Below, in pieces: positions 35,656 to 46,626 of a stretch of 64,000 nt of DNA. The translations under genes were made by a program, and so were the position numbers. The DNA is from Bigelowiella natans CCMP2755. Its lineage: Eukaryota > Cercozoa > Chlorarachniophyceae. The notes below the pieces were generated by a model. The model saw only the letters and a list, made by a program, of their open reading frames with translations. It ran no database searches and was not told the origin of the DNA. The stretch spans positions 18,501 through 82,500 of the forward strand of contig ADNK01000614.1 in NCBI GenBank assembly GCA_000320545.1. Reading direction: 5' to 3'. How positions within the stretch are numbered: the first letter of the stretch is position 1; every line of letters begins with the position of its first letter.

Positions 35656-35913
35656 AGCTCAGATAGCTCCTTGTACTCGCACAGTGTCTACGACAACAGG
35701 AATTCCACACCAAAATCAACTAATTTAAGCCGAATATTTCCAGACCAAAATCGACTAGTTTGAGCCGAATATTTCCAGACCAAAATCGACTAGTTTGAGC
35801 CGAATATTTCCACACCAAAATCAACTCATTTAAGCCGAATATTTCCAGACCAAAATCGACTAGTTTGAGCCGAATTAATCTCAGTATTAGAGTATTAGTA
35901 ACCGAAAGTAACC

Positions 35914-35952
<39 letters not shown>

Positions 35953-35989
35953 CATCATATACACCCGTGCACAGCAGGTCGTTGGGGGG
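35656..35989. promoter_or_regulatory. Divergent promoter region of the desaturase and beta-helix genes
   Basis: The 334 bp between two divergent ATGs contain an array of five 35-bp units (35708-35875) and a CA microsatellite (about 35915-35949). A promoter function is inferred from position alone. Confidence 0.5.
35708..35875. repeat. Tandem array of 35-bp units (about 4.8 copies)
   Basis: The unit begins CCGAATATTTCCAGACCAAA and ends with a variable ATCGACTAGTTTGAG. Two unit types alternate (GACTAGTTTGAG versus AACTAATTTAAG), with a few substitutions. It lies entirely in the divergent promoter region. Confidence 0.95.
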
Positions 35990-38466
35990 ATGAGGGTTGC
36001 CCTGCTCGCCGTAATCTCTGCCCTGGGGCCTACCGTCGGCCACACCACCGCTCATGCACCCTTTGCGAAATATCTACCTGGCTTCCCTCCGAAATACCAA
36101 CAGAAAATCCGACAAGTTCTTGGGAAGGGCCTGTCCTGCGGCGTAGATTCCTCTCCAGCTGAAGATAAGGCTAAGACGTTCCGACCGACCGACTATGGTG
36201 CGGACCCTAGCGGTGAAAGCGACAGCTCGTTGGCTCTACGGCGAACGGTAGAAGCGATGCTCAACTCGTCATCCGGGTCGCGTGATCTTGGGGGTGCCAC
36301 CCTTGACCTAGCAGGTATTTTTTTATGGGTTCTATGTACCGGCGTAGTATCGTATGTCCAGCTTTTATCGTATTCGAACTCACATTGTGTGTGTGTGTGT
36401 TTGTGCAGAGAGGGAGAGAGAGAGTTAAGTTACTGTGAAATGCTCGCTAACTTCACATTGCCAGGTGGAAAGTACCTCATTTCCGAAGGACTACAGATTC
36501 CCCCAGGATACGATAATCTTGAGGTCCGGGACGGCACCCTAGTCGCTGCTGATTCATTCCCGCTTGGGGGCACCCTCCTCCTCATTGGGGATGCAAATGC
36601 GGTGAAGGGTAGCGCGAACAAGAATATCAATGTACAAAAGCAACCTGAAAAAAATGAAGATAGAGAATAATAAAAATGAAGCCGTGCTTATTATTATCCC
36701 AATAGACATCAATCTCAAGACCGTTTTCTTCGGCCCTCTTTCTCTGCATGTCTTTCTTTCTCTCTTTGTGGTTATCTTTCTTTAGGTGATGTCGTTGACC
36801 CTCGATGGTGGAGGGAGGGCAGCTCGAGCGATGGGTGTGCTCAATTGTCAGTATGTGAACATCGGACCGTCTTTCATGGCCTACGGATTCCACCAGTATG
36901 GTGTTCAAATGAACGGCACGGGGTTGATTTTAATTGCAATATCTCTTAAGCATACTACTCATTTTCATCATTATCATCATCATCATCATTCTCATCAACA
37001 TCATCCACTTCCACTGATCCTTATGCTTTCTTAAACAGGGGCTGCTTCATCCATCACTCATGGATGGGAGAAGTGGCGCCATTTGCTCCCAAGGACTTGA
37101 CAACATCAGTCTCGAATCTGACCTCGAGCGTGATCTCTCTTGAAGGCTCGGAGCATGATTGCTATGTCAAGGTCGTCGTCATTTTGCACCCATTTGTCAA
37201 CGATGAAGGGGATAATAACGACGAAAGAAGACGATGATGATTGAGGTGGAAGTGGTGGTGATGATGATAAACAAATTGTGAAAGTGACATGTGTAGTCTG
37301 ATGTAGGACGTGATCATCTGGTCGGGGCGCATAGGACTCCGAAGCCAAAATGGAGCCAACGAGATCGGTGCTACATATGAGGGGGGGTTCTTGTCTTTTT
37401 GTATTCTTCTTTTTTTGTTTGGGGGTGAGGACTGGGGGAGGGGCTTTGTTTTGGAGTGCGTCTTTTGCGGCTTCTACCTGAGAGTCTTACCTATCTCAGA
37501 GGGACTGCACACGTGGAACCTCGATAATCTTCAGGGTAATATCCATCATCGTTGGTTTTCATAATGATTATTATGAACTTTGATTTGTCGCTTTAGGCGG
37601 CATAGGCATCTTACTGGAGGGCGGAAGCGGCATCGTACGAGGTAAGAATATCTGACTAATTCTGTGCAATATGCATGCGTTTTGTGTGTGTGTGTGTGTG
37701 TGTGTTTGCGCACGCACGCAGAATGTGTGCATGTTAGGGTAAATGTAGATGTAGAAGAACGATACGTGTCCTGATTTTCAGGAAGTTACTTGGACTTTTG
37801 CCCCTTGGTGGTGTTGGATCCCAAAAGTGTGATTGTCGAGGGCAACTTATTTCTCGCCCGAGCGAACCTTGTTGTCCAAGCGTCCAAGTCCAAAACCGTC
37901 TCCGGCCTTGTTGTCACCGGTAACCGTTGGTGGAGCGAGAGGAACAAGCAGTTTGCGAATGACACTATCGTTGTCAACGGTGGGGCTCACGGACTTGTAC
38001 ACTCCCCCTCATCCCCCCCTTCCCCTTCACACACACGCGCATATGTCAACTCCATACTAACGTTGTTGATTCGTACACGTGTCATTACTTTAACTCACGT
38101 GCAATGAATGTGTATGCATGGAACTCAGGCATGATTAATGCTGTGACCGACACCGTCATCGAATCCAACACCGCAGATTCCATCCTGCATGTCACATCAA
38201 CCAGGGCAACTCTGACAAAGGACCTACCTGTCGGAGCCGACCAAATCGTGTTGGACTTCTCAGATCATCTTCTATTCAACACGCCGATCCATGAAGCTTA
38301 TTGCTCCATTAACGCGGAGGAGTACATTGGGCATGTTGTCAATATGAGGCAAAAGAAACCCATTGATCGCTCGATCACAGTGTTGCTGTCACGTGCTGCT
38401 CAAAAGAAGGGAGGCCAAGTGACGTGCACCGTAGACCAGAGCCAGCGCACGCAACCTGGGCACTGA
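35990..38466 (+). CDS. Secreted pectate-lyase-like right-handed beta-helix protein (479 aa, complete copy)
   Basis: Nine exons: 35990-36314, 36465-36631, 36786-36922, 37039-37171, 37307-37367, 37500-37535, 37597-37641, 37782-37979 and 38129-38466; 1,440 nt in frame, ending in TGA. Residues 1-20 are a signal peptide (RVALLAVISALG). DYGADPSG at 68-75 followed by a GGATLDLAGGKYLIS strand is the hallmark of the pectate-lyase superfamily (Pectate_lyase_3-type) beta helix, which binds or cleaves extracellular polysaccharide. Repeated G-x-x-V-x-x-N-x-F/W strand patterns follow. The catalytic residues cannot be identified by eye, so activity is open. Copy 1 at 26776 lacks exon 1. The duplication border lies 20 bp into intron 1, after 36334. 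Confidence 0.88.
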
Positions 38467-39197
38467 CAGAAATGATTGTGCCCAGGCGGTATGGACGAGC
38501 TAGCTAGATAGATAGATGGAGAACATGCTGTAACCTACTGGAAGTGTGGCCTTCTTAACAAGTTTGATCATTTTCTGGTCTTGGGTGCAGAAAACTAGAG
38601 TAGAGGACGCTACGATGGTGTGCGGGAAAAATTCATGTAAATTTTTAGCTTGCATACATCACCTATGTGTCGCGCGCCAGCCTCTAGTCCATCACATGAA
38701 CGATTCACATAAAACAACGACAAGGCAAACTAAACAAGCAGCTTGTATATTCTAGTGATCCGAACGCTTACGCGCTCCGCGAGCTACATCTATCGCTCCT
38801 CATTACATGTCACATTGCATATGCCAAGCGAGTGGCGAGTAGCGTTCATTCAGAAGCGCAAGCCTTGGCGTGATTTGGCATCTTTGTGTTACACTGCGCA
38901 GCGAGGCATAACACTTGCATCGCATTACAAACTTCGGCCACTATTATGGTTATTATCACTATGCGGATATTTTCAGCGCTTGTCTGTCATTTTCTTTCGC
39001 TCGTCTAAATCATTTCTGTCATCCATAGAACTATATGAAGTCGTTACTTCACGCTGGTTTCGGACAGACAACCAATGCGTGATCGAGGTTTCAGCTAATG
39101 CCAGGCCAAAGCATAGCACTGTTACAATCGAGATAATCGAAACGGGGTGAGCCCGCTCGAGATCTCCAACACTCAAGAACGAAAGGAATATCAATGG

Positions 39198-40421
39198 TCA
39201 CACTGTAAACACAGCCCACCACGCCCACTTCACTCGTTTGACATCCTCAGGATCATCGGGACTCGGGTGGTGTCCAGCGTAATGGCTCACACGAACGAGA
39301 AATATTAGTATGAGCGAGACCCCAACCGATGCGAAGAGCAGCGTGACCTCAGCAAGCTTCATTTCATGGTGGTAGACTGTGGCTCGGGTTACAAACATTA
39401 TTGCCACTCCCGCCATCAGCAACGACGGCCCAAGGCATATGATCACAAAGTAATGGAAGAACCCTCGCCCCACACTCTGGCGAAAGGCATGCTGATCCCT
39501 CGTTGTGGGCTGTACGTGGTAGAATAGCAGCGCGATCGAGAAACTCAGCAGCAGTGCCAACATCATCGCTAGGTAGAACATCGCGTTACGGTCAAAATCG
39601 TGCTGGCCACTGTAGTCCTGCAAGGCGGATACGACTGATTCACCAAGGACTGCCAAGATAAAACCGTTCTGGCGATCTGTGACATGGTCTATGTTTAGTG
39701 GTAGCAGCTTTGATCGAGGGAGAGCAGCGTAAGCATAAATATCGAACGGCATTTCTACTACTACTACCAAGGCCCATAAGATGTGAAGTATCGTTGTGTT
39801 AGCCGTGTAGACAGTTGCAACGAGTAGAAGGACCAACGAACAGAGCATGACGTATGTAATGATCATAGCATGCGACTTTGCACGGCGATTCTGACAGGCA
39901 GTCAGAAAGTACATTACACACAGCGACGTTCTTTGAACAATCATGGCAACTGTGAAATTTATAGACAAATCCGCATTTCCCACATGGATTGCCATTCCTG
40001 CCATGCCCAGAAGAAACACGATTAGATATATCGTGTGCACAAAGGAATTATCGTAGAGTCGCGTACAGTACACCATGTACAAGGTCCAGGAGGATTGAAA
40101 AAGGGTGAAAAACAATATGAAAAGGCTTATCTTGTCTGGGCTGTATTCATCTGCTAGAAAGTCAGCTATTCTCGAGAACGCGATCACCATGATCAAATCT
40201 ACAAACAACTCAAACCATTCCGAGGTGCGTTCTTCATATTCATCGTCCCAATCTACAGCGGTGCGCGGTGTCCTATACAGCCTCCGAAGTGCCAGTCCGA
40301 ACGGACGTTTTCGTTTCTGCTCAGCAGAATGGACACCGGTGAATCGAACGGCCTCTGACAGCGACGATTCGATCGTAGTGTTCTCCGAGAGGTTTCTCTG
40401 CTTCGAATCGAGCGAGGCCAT
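39198..40421 (-). CDS. LtrA-family multi-pass membrane protein, copy 2 (407 codons to an in-frame TGA)
   Basis: Identical to the copy at 29509-30732 except for one noticed substitution (39518), which changes an Asn to His in the FYNVQPTT context (FYHVQPTT here). The same in-frame TGA truncates the LtrA frame. The open frame resumes for 74 codons to 38973, encoding one more membrane segment. A stop shared by both copies means it arose before the duplication or is tolerated. The upstream 407 bp to the D123 start is also duplicated. Confidence 0.85.
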   Translation of the reverse strand: MASLDSKQRNLSENTTIESSLSEAVRFTGVHSAEQKRKRPFGLALRRLYRTPRTAVDWDDEYEERTSEWFELFVDLIMVIAFSRIADFLADEYSPDKISLFILFFTLFQSSWTLYMVYCTRLYDNSFVHTIYLIVFLLGMAGMAIHVGNADLSINFTVAMIVQRTSLCVMYFLTACQNRRAKSHAMIITYVMLCSLVLLLVATVYTANTTILHILWALVVVVEMPFDIYAYAALPRSKLLPLNIDHVTDRQNGFILAVLGESVVSALQDYSGQHDFDRNAMFYLAMMLALLLSFSIALLFYHVQPTTRDQHAFRQSVGRGFFHYFVIICLGPSLLMAGVAIMFVTRATVYHHEMKLAEVTLLFASVGVSLILIFLVRVSHYAGHHPSPDDPEDVKRVKWAWWAVFTV

Positions 40422-40828
40422 TGTGTTCTCCCAAGCAAGCTGCGCCTGCTTTTAAGATCGATCGAACGCTTCGATGAGGAGGGTATGCTCACCTCCGAGT
40501 TTCCGCTACTTCCTGAGACCAAGGTGTACAATTCAGGCCTCTCTCCTGTAATGAATACTCTTCGTACTCTGTGCTACTGAAGCTCCTGGTCCTTCTTTTG
40601 AGATGGATTTTTTTTAGTGGGAAGACAAGTACGAAACCTTGTCGTACTACAAAAATCGGAAGACAGTACCGGTATTATAACAAATAGATTTTTAGTGAGA
40701 GACAAGTATGAAACCTTGTCGTACGACAATAATCAGAGCGGTATTACCAGTAAAATTGCCCGCAAAATTATCCGAAAATTCATGTCCTCGTTCCAGAATC
40801 ACATTCCTGGAGATCGCTGGCCGATAGG
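40422..40828. promoter_or_regulatory. Divergent promoter between LtrA and D123 (copy 2)
   Basis: Sequence as at 30733-31139, including the two dyad-containing units starting at about 40611 and 40689. I noticed no difference between copies. Confidence 0.5.
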
Positions 40829-42359
40829 ATGCAGGCGTCCGGTCACGACTTCGCGGACTCCATCAAGAAAGGGGTTGCACAGCTTCGTTCGACTCGGAGC
40901 CAGCTGCTGAAGCGAGAGGCGAAATCAAAGACTGTGAGGCTGGAAGCAGCAGCGATGGCTCGGAAGAACAACGAACGTCTGCGGGCCGTGGACATTGAGG
41001 CATGGTACGAGGATGTGAAGCAGCACACGTTCCGAACTCTATTCGTTCCCATTGAACAAACCGAAGCGCGAGCGATCATGAAGGCCCATGAGCTCGGCAA
41101 AAATGGCATCGGCGGTGGAGACAGCGAACAGCGAGAGACTGATGAGGTCAAGGTGGCAAAGAAGCAGCATGAGATTCTGCTTTGTAAGCTCAAGGAACGT
41201 ATCGCAAAAGCAATGAAGTCCTTCACCCCTAAAAGTATGTCCTCCTCCCCCTCTTCTACCCCGCAAACGGGCGAAGTCCATGTTTTCACGAAGCTCTCTT
41301 CGCGAAGCCCGAAGGACTCAACTATGTGCAGAGCTCGGGCGCTGGAACTTGTCAAAGCGAAGTTAACGGCTGCTCGTAAGTCGGGAGCTAAAATCGACTC
41401 CAACACTGTCAAAGTCGCTATTATGGCCTCCACAATTGAATCGCTTAGGCTCAAGTCGGCAGACGAGGTTTTGGAGTGCTTTATCACATCGAACAGAGTG
41501 TGTGAGGACGATTTACCCCTTGCTTTGAGGTGACCCAACGATTGCACTTCCCATCTGTACTTGACGCATCTTGAATGAATGTGATCATCATGTTACTACA
41601 ACCATTTTGAGGTGGACGAAATTCTCCAAATCTTTAAGCATTTTATAAACCATGACATACTTCTTCTTCTTCTACTACTACTACTACTACCTCCACTATC
41701 TCTCAAGGTATCCTAAGAGCTGGAGCCAGCACATCATTCTCCGAGAGTGGGTAGACATTTCTCCTGAATCCGAGCTCCGAGCTTTTGTGATGGACAGCAA
41801 GCTCACAGCACTTTGTCAGTACTACAACGGTGCATTCTTTCCCAAACTCTCGCTGAAAGACAATCGGGAGAAAGCACTATCCATCGTTCGTAAGTTCTTC
41901 AACGAGGTGAAGGGCCGTATCAAGGTTGAGCCTCCGGAGTATTCGATGGATCTCGCCGTGGATTTGGAGAAGGGGAAAGCCTACGTCATCGAGTTAAATC
42001 CATTCGGTAGGCCAGATGGCATGGGCACAGGCACCGCTCTATTCAACAACAAGAATCCGGAGGACCTTAAGGTGCCATCGCCTAGCTTAGATTTTGACTC
42101 TATTTATATCTGTTGATTTAGTTATTGGCGTGTGATCTGGAGCTCTCTTTGGTAGCAACAGTCGTGGAAGATGAGTGTAGCTCTGTCTCCCTCCTCGTAG
42201 AAATGAAATTGATGTTTATGACACATCTATCGAAAGGTGCTCTTTGGGGAACGTCCGTTTGAGTTTCGCGTTGAGGAAGCACCGCCAAAAGAAGACTGTA
42301 GATTGCAAATTAAAGGGCCGTTAAAAAGTTGGCTCGAAGAGCAGCAAATGATGGGTTGA
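40829..42359 (+). CDS. CDC123/D123-family protein, copy 2 (395 aa)
   Basis: Exons 40829-41529, 41708-42071 and 42237-42359, each exactly 9,689 bp from copy 1. The one substitution noticed in this gene (42202) falls in intron 2, so the two copies encode the same protein as far as I can see. For domain content see copy 1: WYEDVKQHTFRT, SRSPKD and NPFGRPDGMGTG. Confidence 0.9.
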
Positions 42360-42953
42360 TGATAGCCAAACGAGCTGTCTGGTCATAAGATCTTGTAGAT
42401 ATATGCTATCATATTTGCCATCATCCACACCAAATCGTTGCAATCGTCCTAGCGTCCCATATAATAATAACGCACATAGCATAGTAGTGTTGTGGCCGTG
42501 AGTGTGCTGCTCACCGCAATGCAATAACATTGCTAGATTGTGTGCAGTAGATGATGGCTCTTCATCATTCGTAAGACGGATGTAATGAAATAGATTAAAT
42601 TTGTTCAATGGTCATATAGTCATCCTCATGTAGCTGTATAATTCATCATTCGTACATCATCATTCCACCACTCTACCACTGGCATATTTAATATATGTAG
42701 CCCCCCCGCTAGCCCCCGCGCCCGCCACGACCCGCCCTGGGCCCTGGCTGCAGACATGCGCTAGCATGTTTGACATGTAAATATTGATTGCATTTGCATG
42801 TCTAGCAGCTGCGCCTGCGACTCCGCATTCTAGCATTTGTACTGTGCTAGTAACTATATAAGCAGGCAACGAATGTTCGAATGCGGTATGAAATATAGCA
42901 CAGCACGCGCGTGACGCTGCGCTAGCGTTTTACGCGAGTGCGTGCACACTAAT

Positions 42954-43240
42954 GTATATATATTTATGCACATGTCTAGTAGATGATAGATGCGAACACT
43001 GCGCCTATGCACATACATATTAGCCATGCTGCAAAACGCGTAAATTATGGAATGAGCTTGCTGATGGTGAAATCCTGCATTTCATATTCATCGTTTCAGG
43101 CAGCTTCGATTCCTGTTGCTTTGTTGCAGTTTTTGTATTCGTTTCTACACACGGTTGTGTTGATCTATTCGGTGTCATCGTCGTCATCGTCACCAACATC
43201 GTTGTACTCTTACCCCTCCTCCTCCTCCTCCTTTTCCTCT
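42954..43240. other. Unique sequence between duplication copy 2 and the OST3 gene
   Basis: Short intergenic stretch holding the 3' side of the minus-strand OST3 gene. It begins GTATATATATTTATGCA, a string also present at about 33446 beyond copy 1. No gene is seen. Confidence 0.4.
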
Positions 43241-44420
43241 TTATGGCTGAACAAATCCAAGACGGTAGCTGGGGTTCTTCATGGTGTATATCATCACCAG
43301 ATTGTACCACAAGAACACAGCTCCGGCCTAAAGGAGTGCGTAGAAGAAGCAGAGGACAAAGCAACATCAATAAAGAGTCTGCATCAAGAGTCTGCATCCT
43401 CAAAAATCCACCCCCCTCCACCTCTTCCTTTTCCTCTATACATTCGTTTTTTTCATTTTTATCCTTTTTTCATTATCTCTCCTCCTCCTCTTCCGAATCC
43501 GCCGGACAACCCCCCCCTCTCCTTTTATCTCCCCCTCCTACCAGGCATAGCCCTGGGCTTGGTTTCAGTTCTCGAATCATTTGCATGGGCGTTCTCGGTT
43601 CTCTGTAGCTCTAAGGGAGGGCGATGATGAAGGTATGAAGATGTTGAACGATGATGATGATGATGATGATGATGATGATACGCATGTGTGTATGGAATAG
43701 CACCTTTCGCTTCGATCCCTCTGGCTGGTGTGCTTTCAGCGCCCACGTGTTCATCAGGATTACCTAAAGAAGGCCGACAACAATTTGTGTCACCAATCGG
43801 ACATGCGCTACGTGTATATTACATGTTACATATTTTAGATGTATAATAGTATTATATTGGGGGGGGGGGGGAGAAAGGAGAGAATCGTAATGAATTGATT
43901 CCTGAACTTGCTGTGATATAGCGTGAGGACACGTGGGTGAGTGTGTACTACTGCCACTACCACTGCTACTACTACTGCTGCTACTACAACTAGTACCATC
44001 GCACCAACTCCGAAATGTAGCATCCCCACGATCAAGCCCCCGGCACCGTATTGTGTGCCGTTGCTGCACGATATTAGGAAAGAATCATCACTCATCGTTC
44101 GCGGTGTTTGTTTTTGTGTTATGTGAGGGTAACCATGGGAAGGCATAGACTCATCATCAACATCATCGACAAAAGCAGCATAAGCTGTTCGTAACTCTTA
44201 CGATTAATCCTACCACTGTTTAACACTACTCCTACCTTGGATGGAAGAAAGCTGACAACCCATTTCCATTTCCTGAAGGTCGTTCGTTATACGATCAAAT
44301 GCATACAACATGTACATAATCAATATACATATATTTATTTATTTATATTATGTTGGGCATTTCTAAAAATGTGCGTGTGTGCCTGTGGGTGTGTGGGTGT
44401 GTGGGTGTGTGGGTGTGTGG

Positions 44421-44469
<49 letters not shown>

Positions 44470-44853
44470 TTAAAATACAAAACCTGAGAAAGCAGTGCCA
44501 CGGATGATATTGTACATGCCACCTCCCATCAACCTATGACCAGCAACACGAGATCGTACAATTCACCATCAGAGAATATCAATAAGAGAGTGAGAGGGAG
44601 AGGGGGGGGGGCTCCGGAAAATCTCTATCCTTTCATGTTAAACCTGCGCATCTATTTCGAGAGAAGGTTTATATAATATAATAAAATATTATTTGTATTT
44701 ATACCAGATGTAGGCGACGATCGCCATGCCGAAGTAAGGCAGTTTGAACTCACGAAGCTTGAAAAGCTTGTCTCCTAATAAACACCAACACAACGACAAC
44801 AACATTAAGCATACACACAAACATGGAGGGAGGGGGTGAGAGAGGGAGAGAGT

Positions 44854-44893
<40 letters not shown>

Positions 44894-45263
44894 AACAGCA
44901 GGAGGTGCATACAGATGATGCAAGCTAGCAGCAAGCAGAAGGAAGAACTATCACATTACGACGAAATGATATCTCACTACTCACTGACCACTGTAGTAAA
45001 TGCCAGCGACAATCATGCCCAGCAGGATGACCCACCCAAACAGTACGTTATACTGATAAATAATAGGAAGATCACGTAAGTTTGATGATCAAACAACAAG
45101 GGGCTACGCTGCTTGCTTGCATAGGACGAAGATTGTAAAAGAGGAGGAGGAGGAGGAGGAGGAGGAGGAGGAGGAGAGGGGTCACACCAATAGGGAAGAG
45201 AGAGAATATGTATCTGAACATTTGAAAACGGGCGCGTATCACGCTACAACATATCTCTACTTC

Positions 45264-45301
<38 letters not shown>

Positions 45302-45463
45302 ACCCCTTATCTCTCTCTACTAAATGCATATCGAAGCTAAGGTCCAGAAGACAACACGTTAATACATCGATTTCCTCCACGAGCTCCACTTCTTGCTTTG
45401 TGTGGCGGGACAAGAACTTGCGCAAATCTTCAATCTATTCGTGGATGGATGGTGGCAGGAGAG

Positions 45464-45498
<35 letters not shown>

Positions 45499-46319
45499 GA
45501 TCAGAATACAGTAGCAGAAGAGAGAAGCCACTTCTCCTCCGCTGCCTCTCCCTCATCATCATCATAATCATCGTAATAATTATCATAACTATCATCATTA
45601 TCATCATTATCACCCCCTCCTCCCCCCCCCCAAAAACCTTTCACCTCCTCGAACGTACCCCGATATTGTTGTGCGCATTGAGACGGAACTTATCCGGAAG
45701 TTTCTTGTACAGCGTCTTGACCTTTGGAGCCTTGCTGGAGGTGGTTGGTGGGACCTTTGAGGAGGAGGAGGCGGAGGTTAATAATACAAATTTAATAACA
45801 GCGAACATGAGGACGATGACGATGACGACGACACAGGAGAGAAGGAGTTTCAAAAGGAATGAATTCTCGCTTTGGAAAATTCATAACCCCCGCCCCCCAC
45901 TTCTCTCCCCCCCTTCTCCCCCCATCTCGTCTTCTTACCATGAGGAACACTGGGGCATGACTCAGGGAAACTGCGTTGAAAATCTGAGATAGTCGAGGAA
46001 ATAGTTTGAGAAGGGGTTAGAGGTTGTTTAATACGGCCACCGCGCTCATCCATCATCAATATCATCGTCGATAGTACTACTACTACTACTACTACTAATA
46101 ATAATAATAACAACGGTGAGGACATCCATGCCATGTAATGTGCTGCTGCACCTCCTGGTTGTGTTGCACGTCAACTTCCATCACGAAGGTAGGCTGAGCC
46201 AGCGAGTACTAAGAGAGGAGGAAGAGGAGGAGAAAGAGATAAGGGAGGAGGGGAAGTGGATGATGATGCTGCTTGATGAAAATTATGGCTAGAAGGGATA
46301 CTAACGATATTATCTCTTG

Positions 46320-46357
<38 letters not shown>

Positions 46358-46579
46358 ACACATACACACACACACACAACACGGGCATTGTAGCTTGATT
46401 ACGTTCATGGATTTGGCAAGCTGCACCACGGAGGGATGGACTTGATGGCAAATCGAACACTGATTTATAATGATGTGGATGATGGAAAAGGGGGGTGGGG
46501 CACAAGAGACAAGAAGGCGGGCAGTCAAACAAGGAAGAGAAACGGACCAAAAACAACATCATCTACTTCCCCCCCCCCT

Positions 46580-46626
<47 letters not shown>

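Larger units (their letters stand above)
36335..42953 (+). repeat. 6,619-bp near-identical direct duplication, copy 2
   Basis: This is the partner of 26646-33264. Its left border lies inside intron 1 of an otherwise intact gene, so this copy is the likely source and the upstream one the derived insertion. To the right of the border the sequence continues GTATATATATTTATGCAC, different from copy 1. Confidence 0.97.

Noticed and set aside
35708-35875. Considered as a CRISPR-like array
   Set aside because: Units are directly adjacent with no unique spacers, in a eukaryotic promoter region.
26646-42953. Considered as a retrotransposon with long terminal repeats
   Set aside because: The repeated segment contains ordinary intron-bearing cellular genes. 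No reverse transcriptase, integrase, primer-binding site or TG...CA termini are visible.
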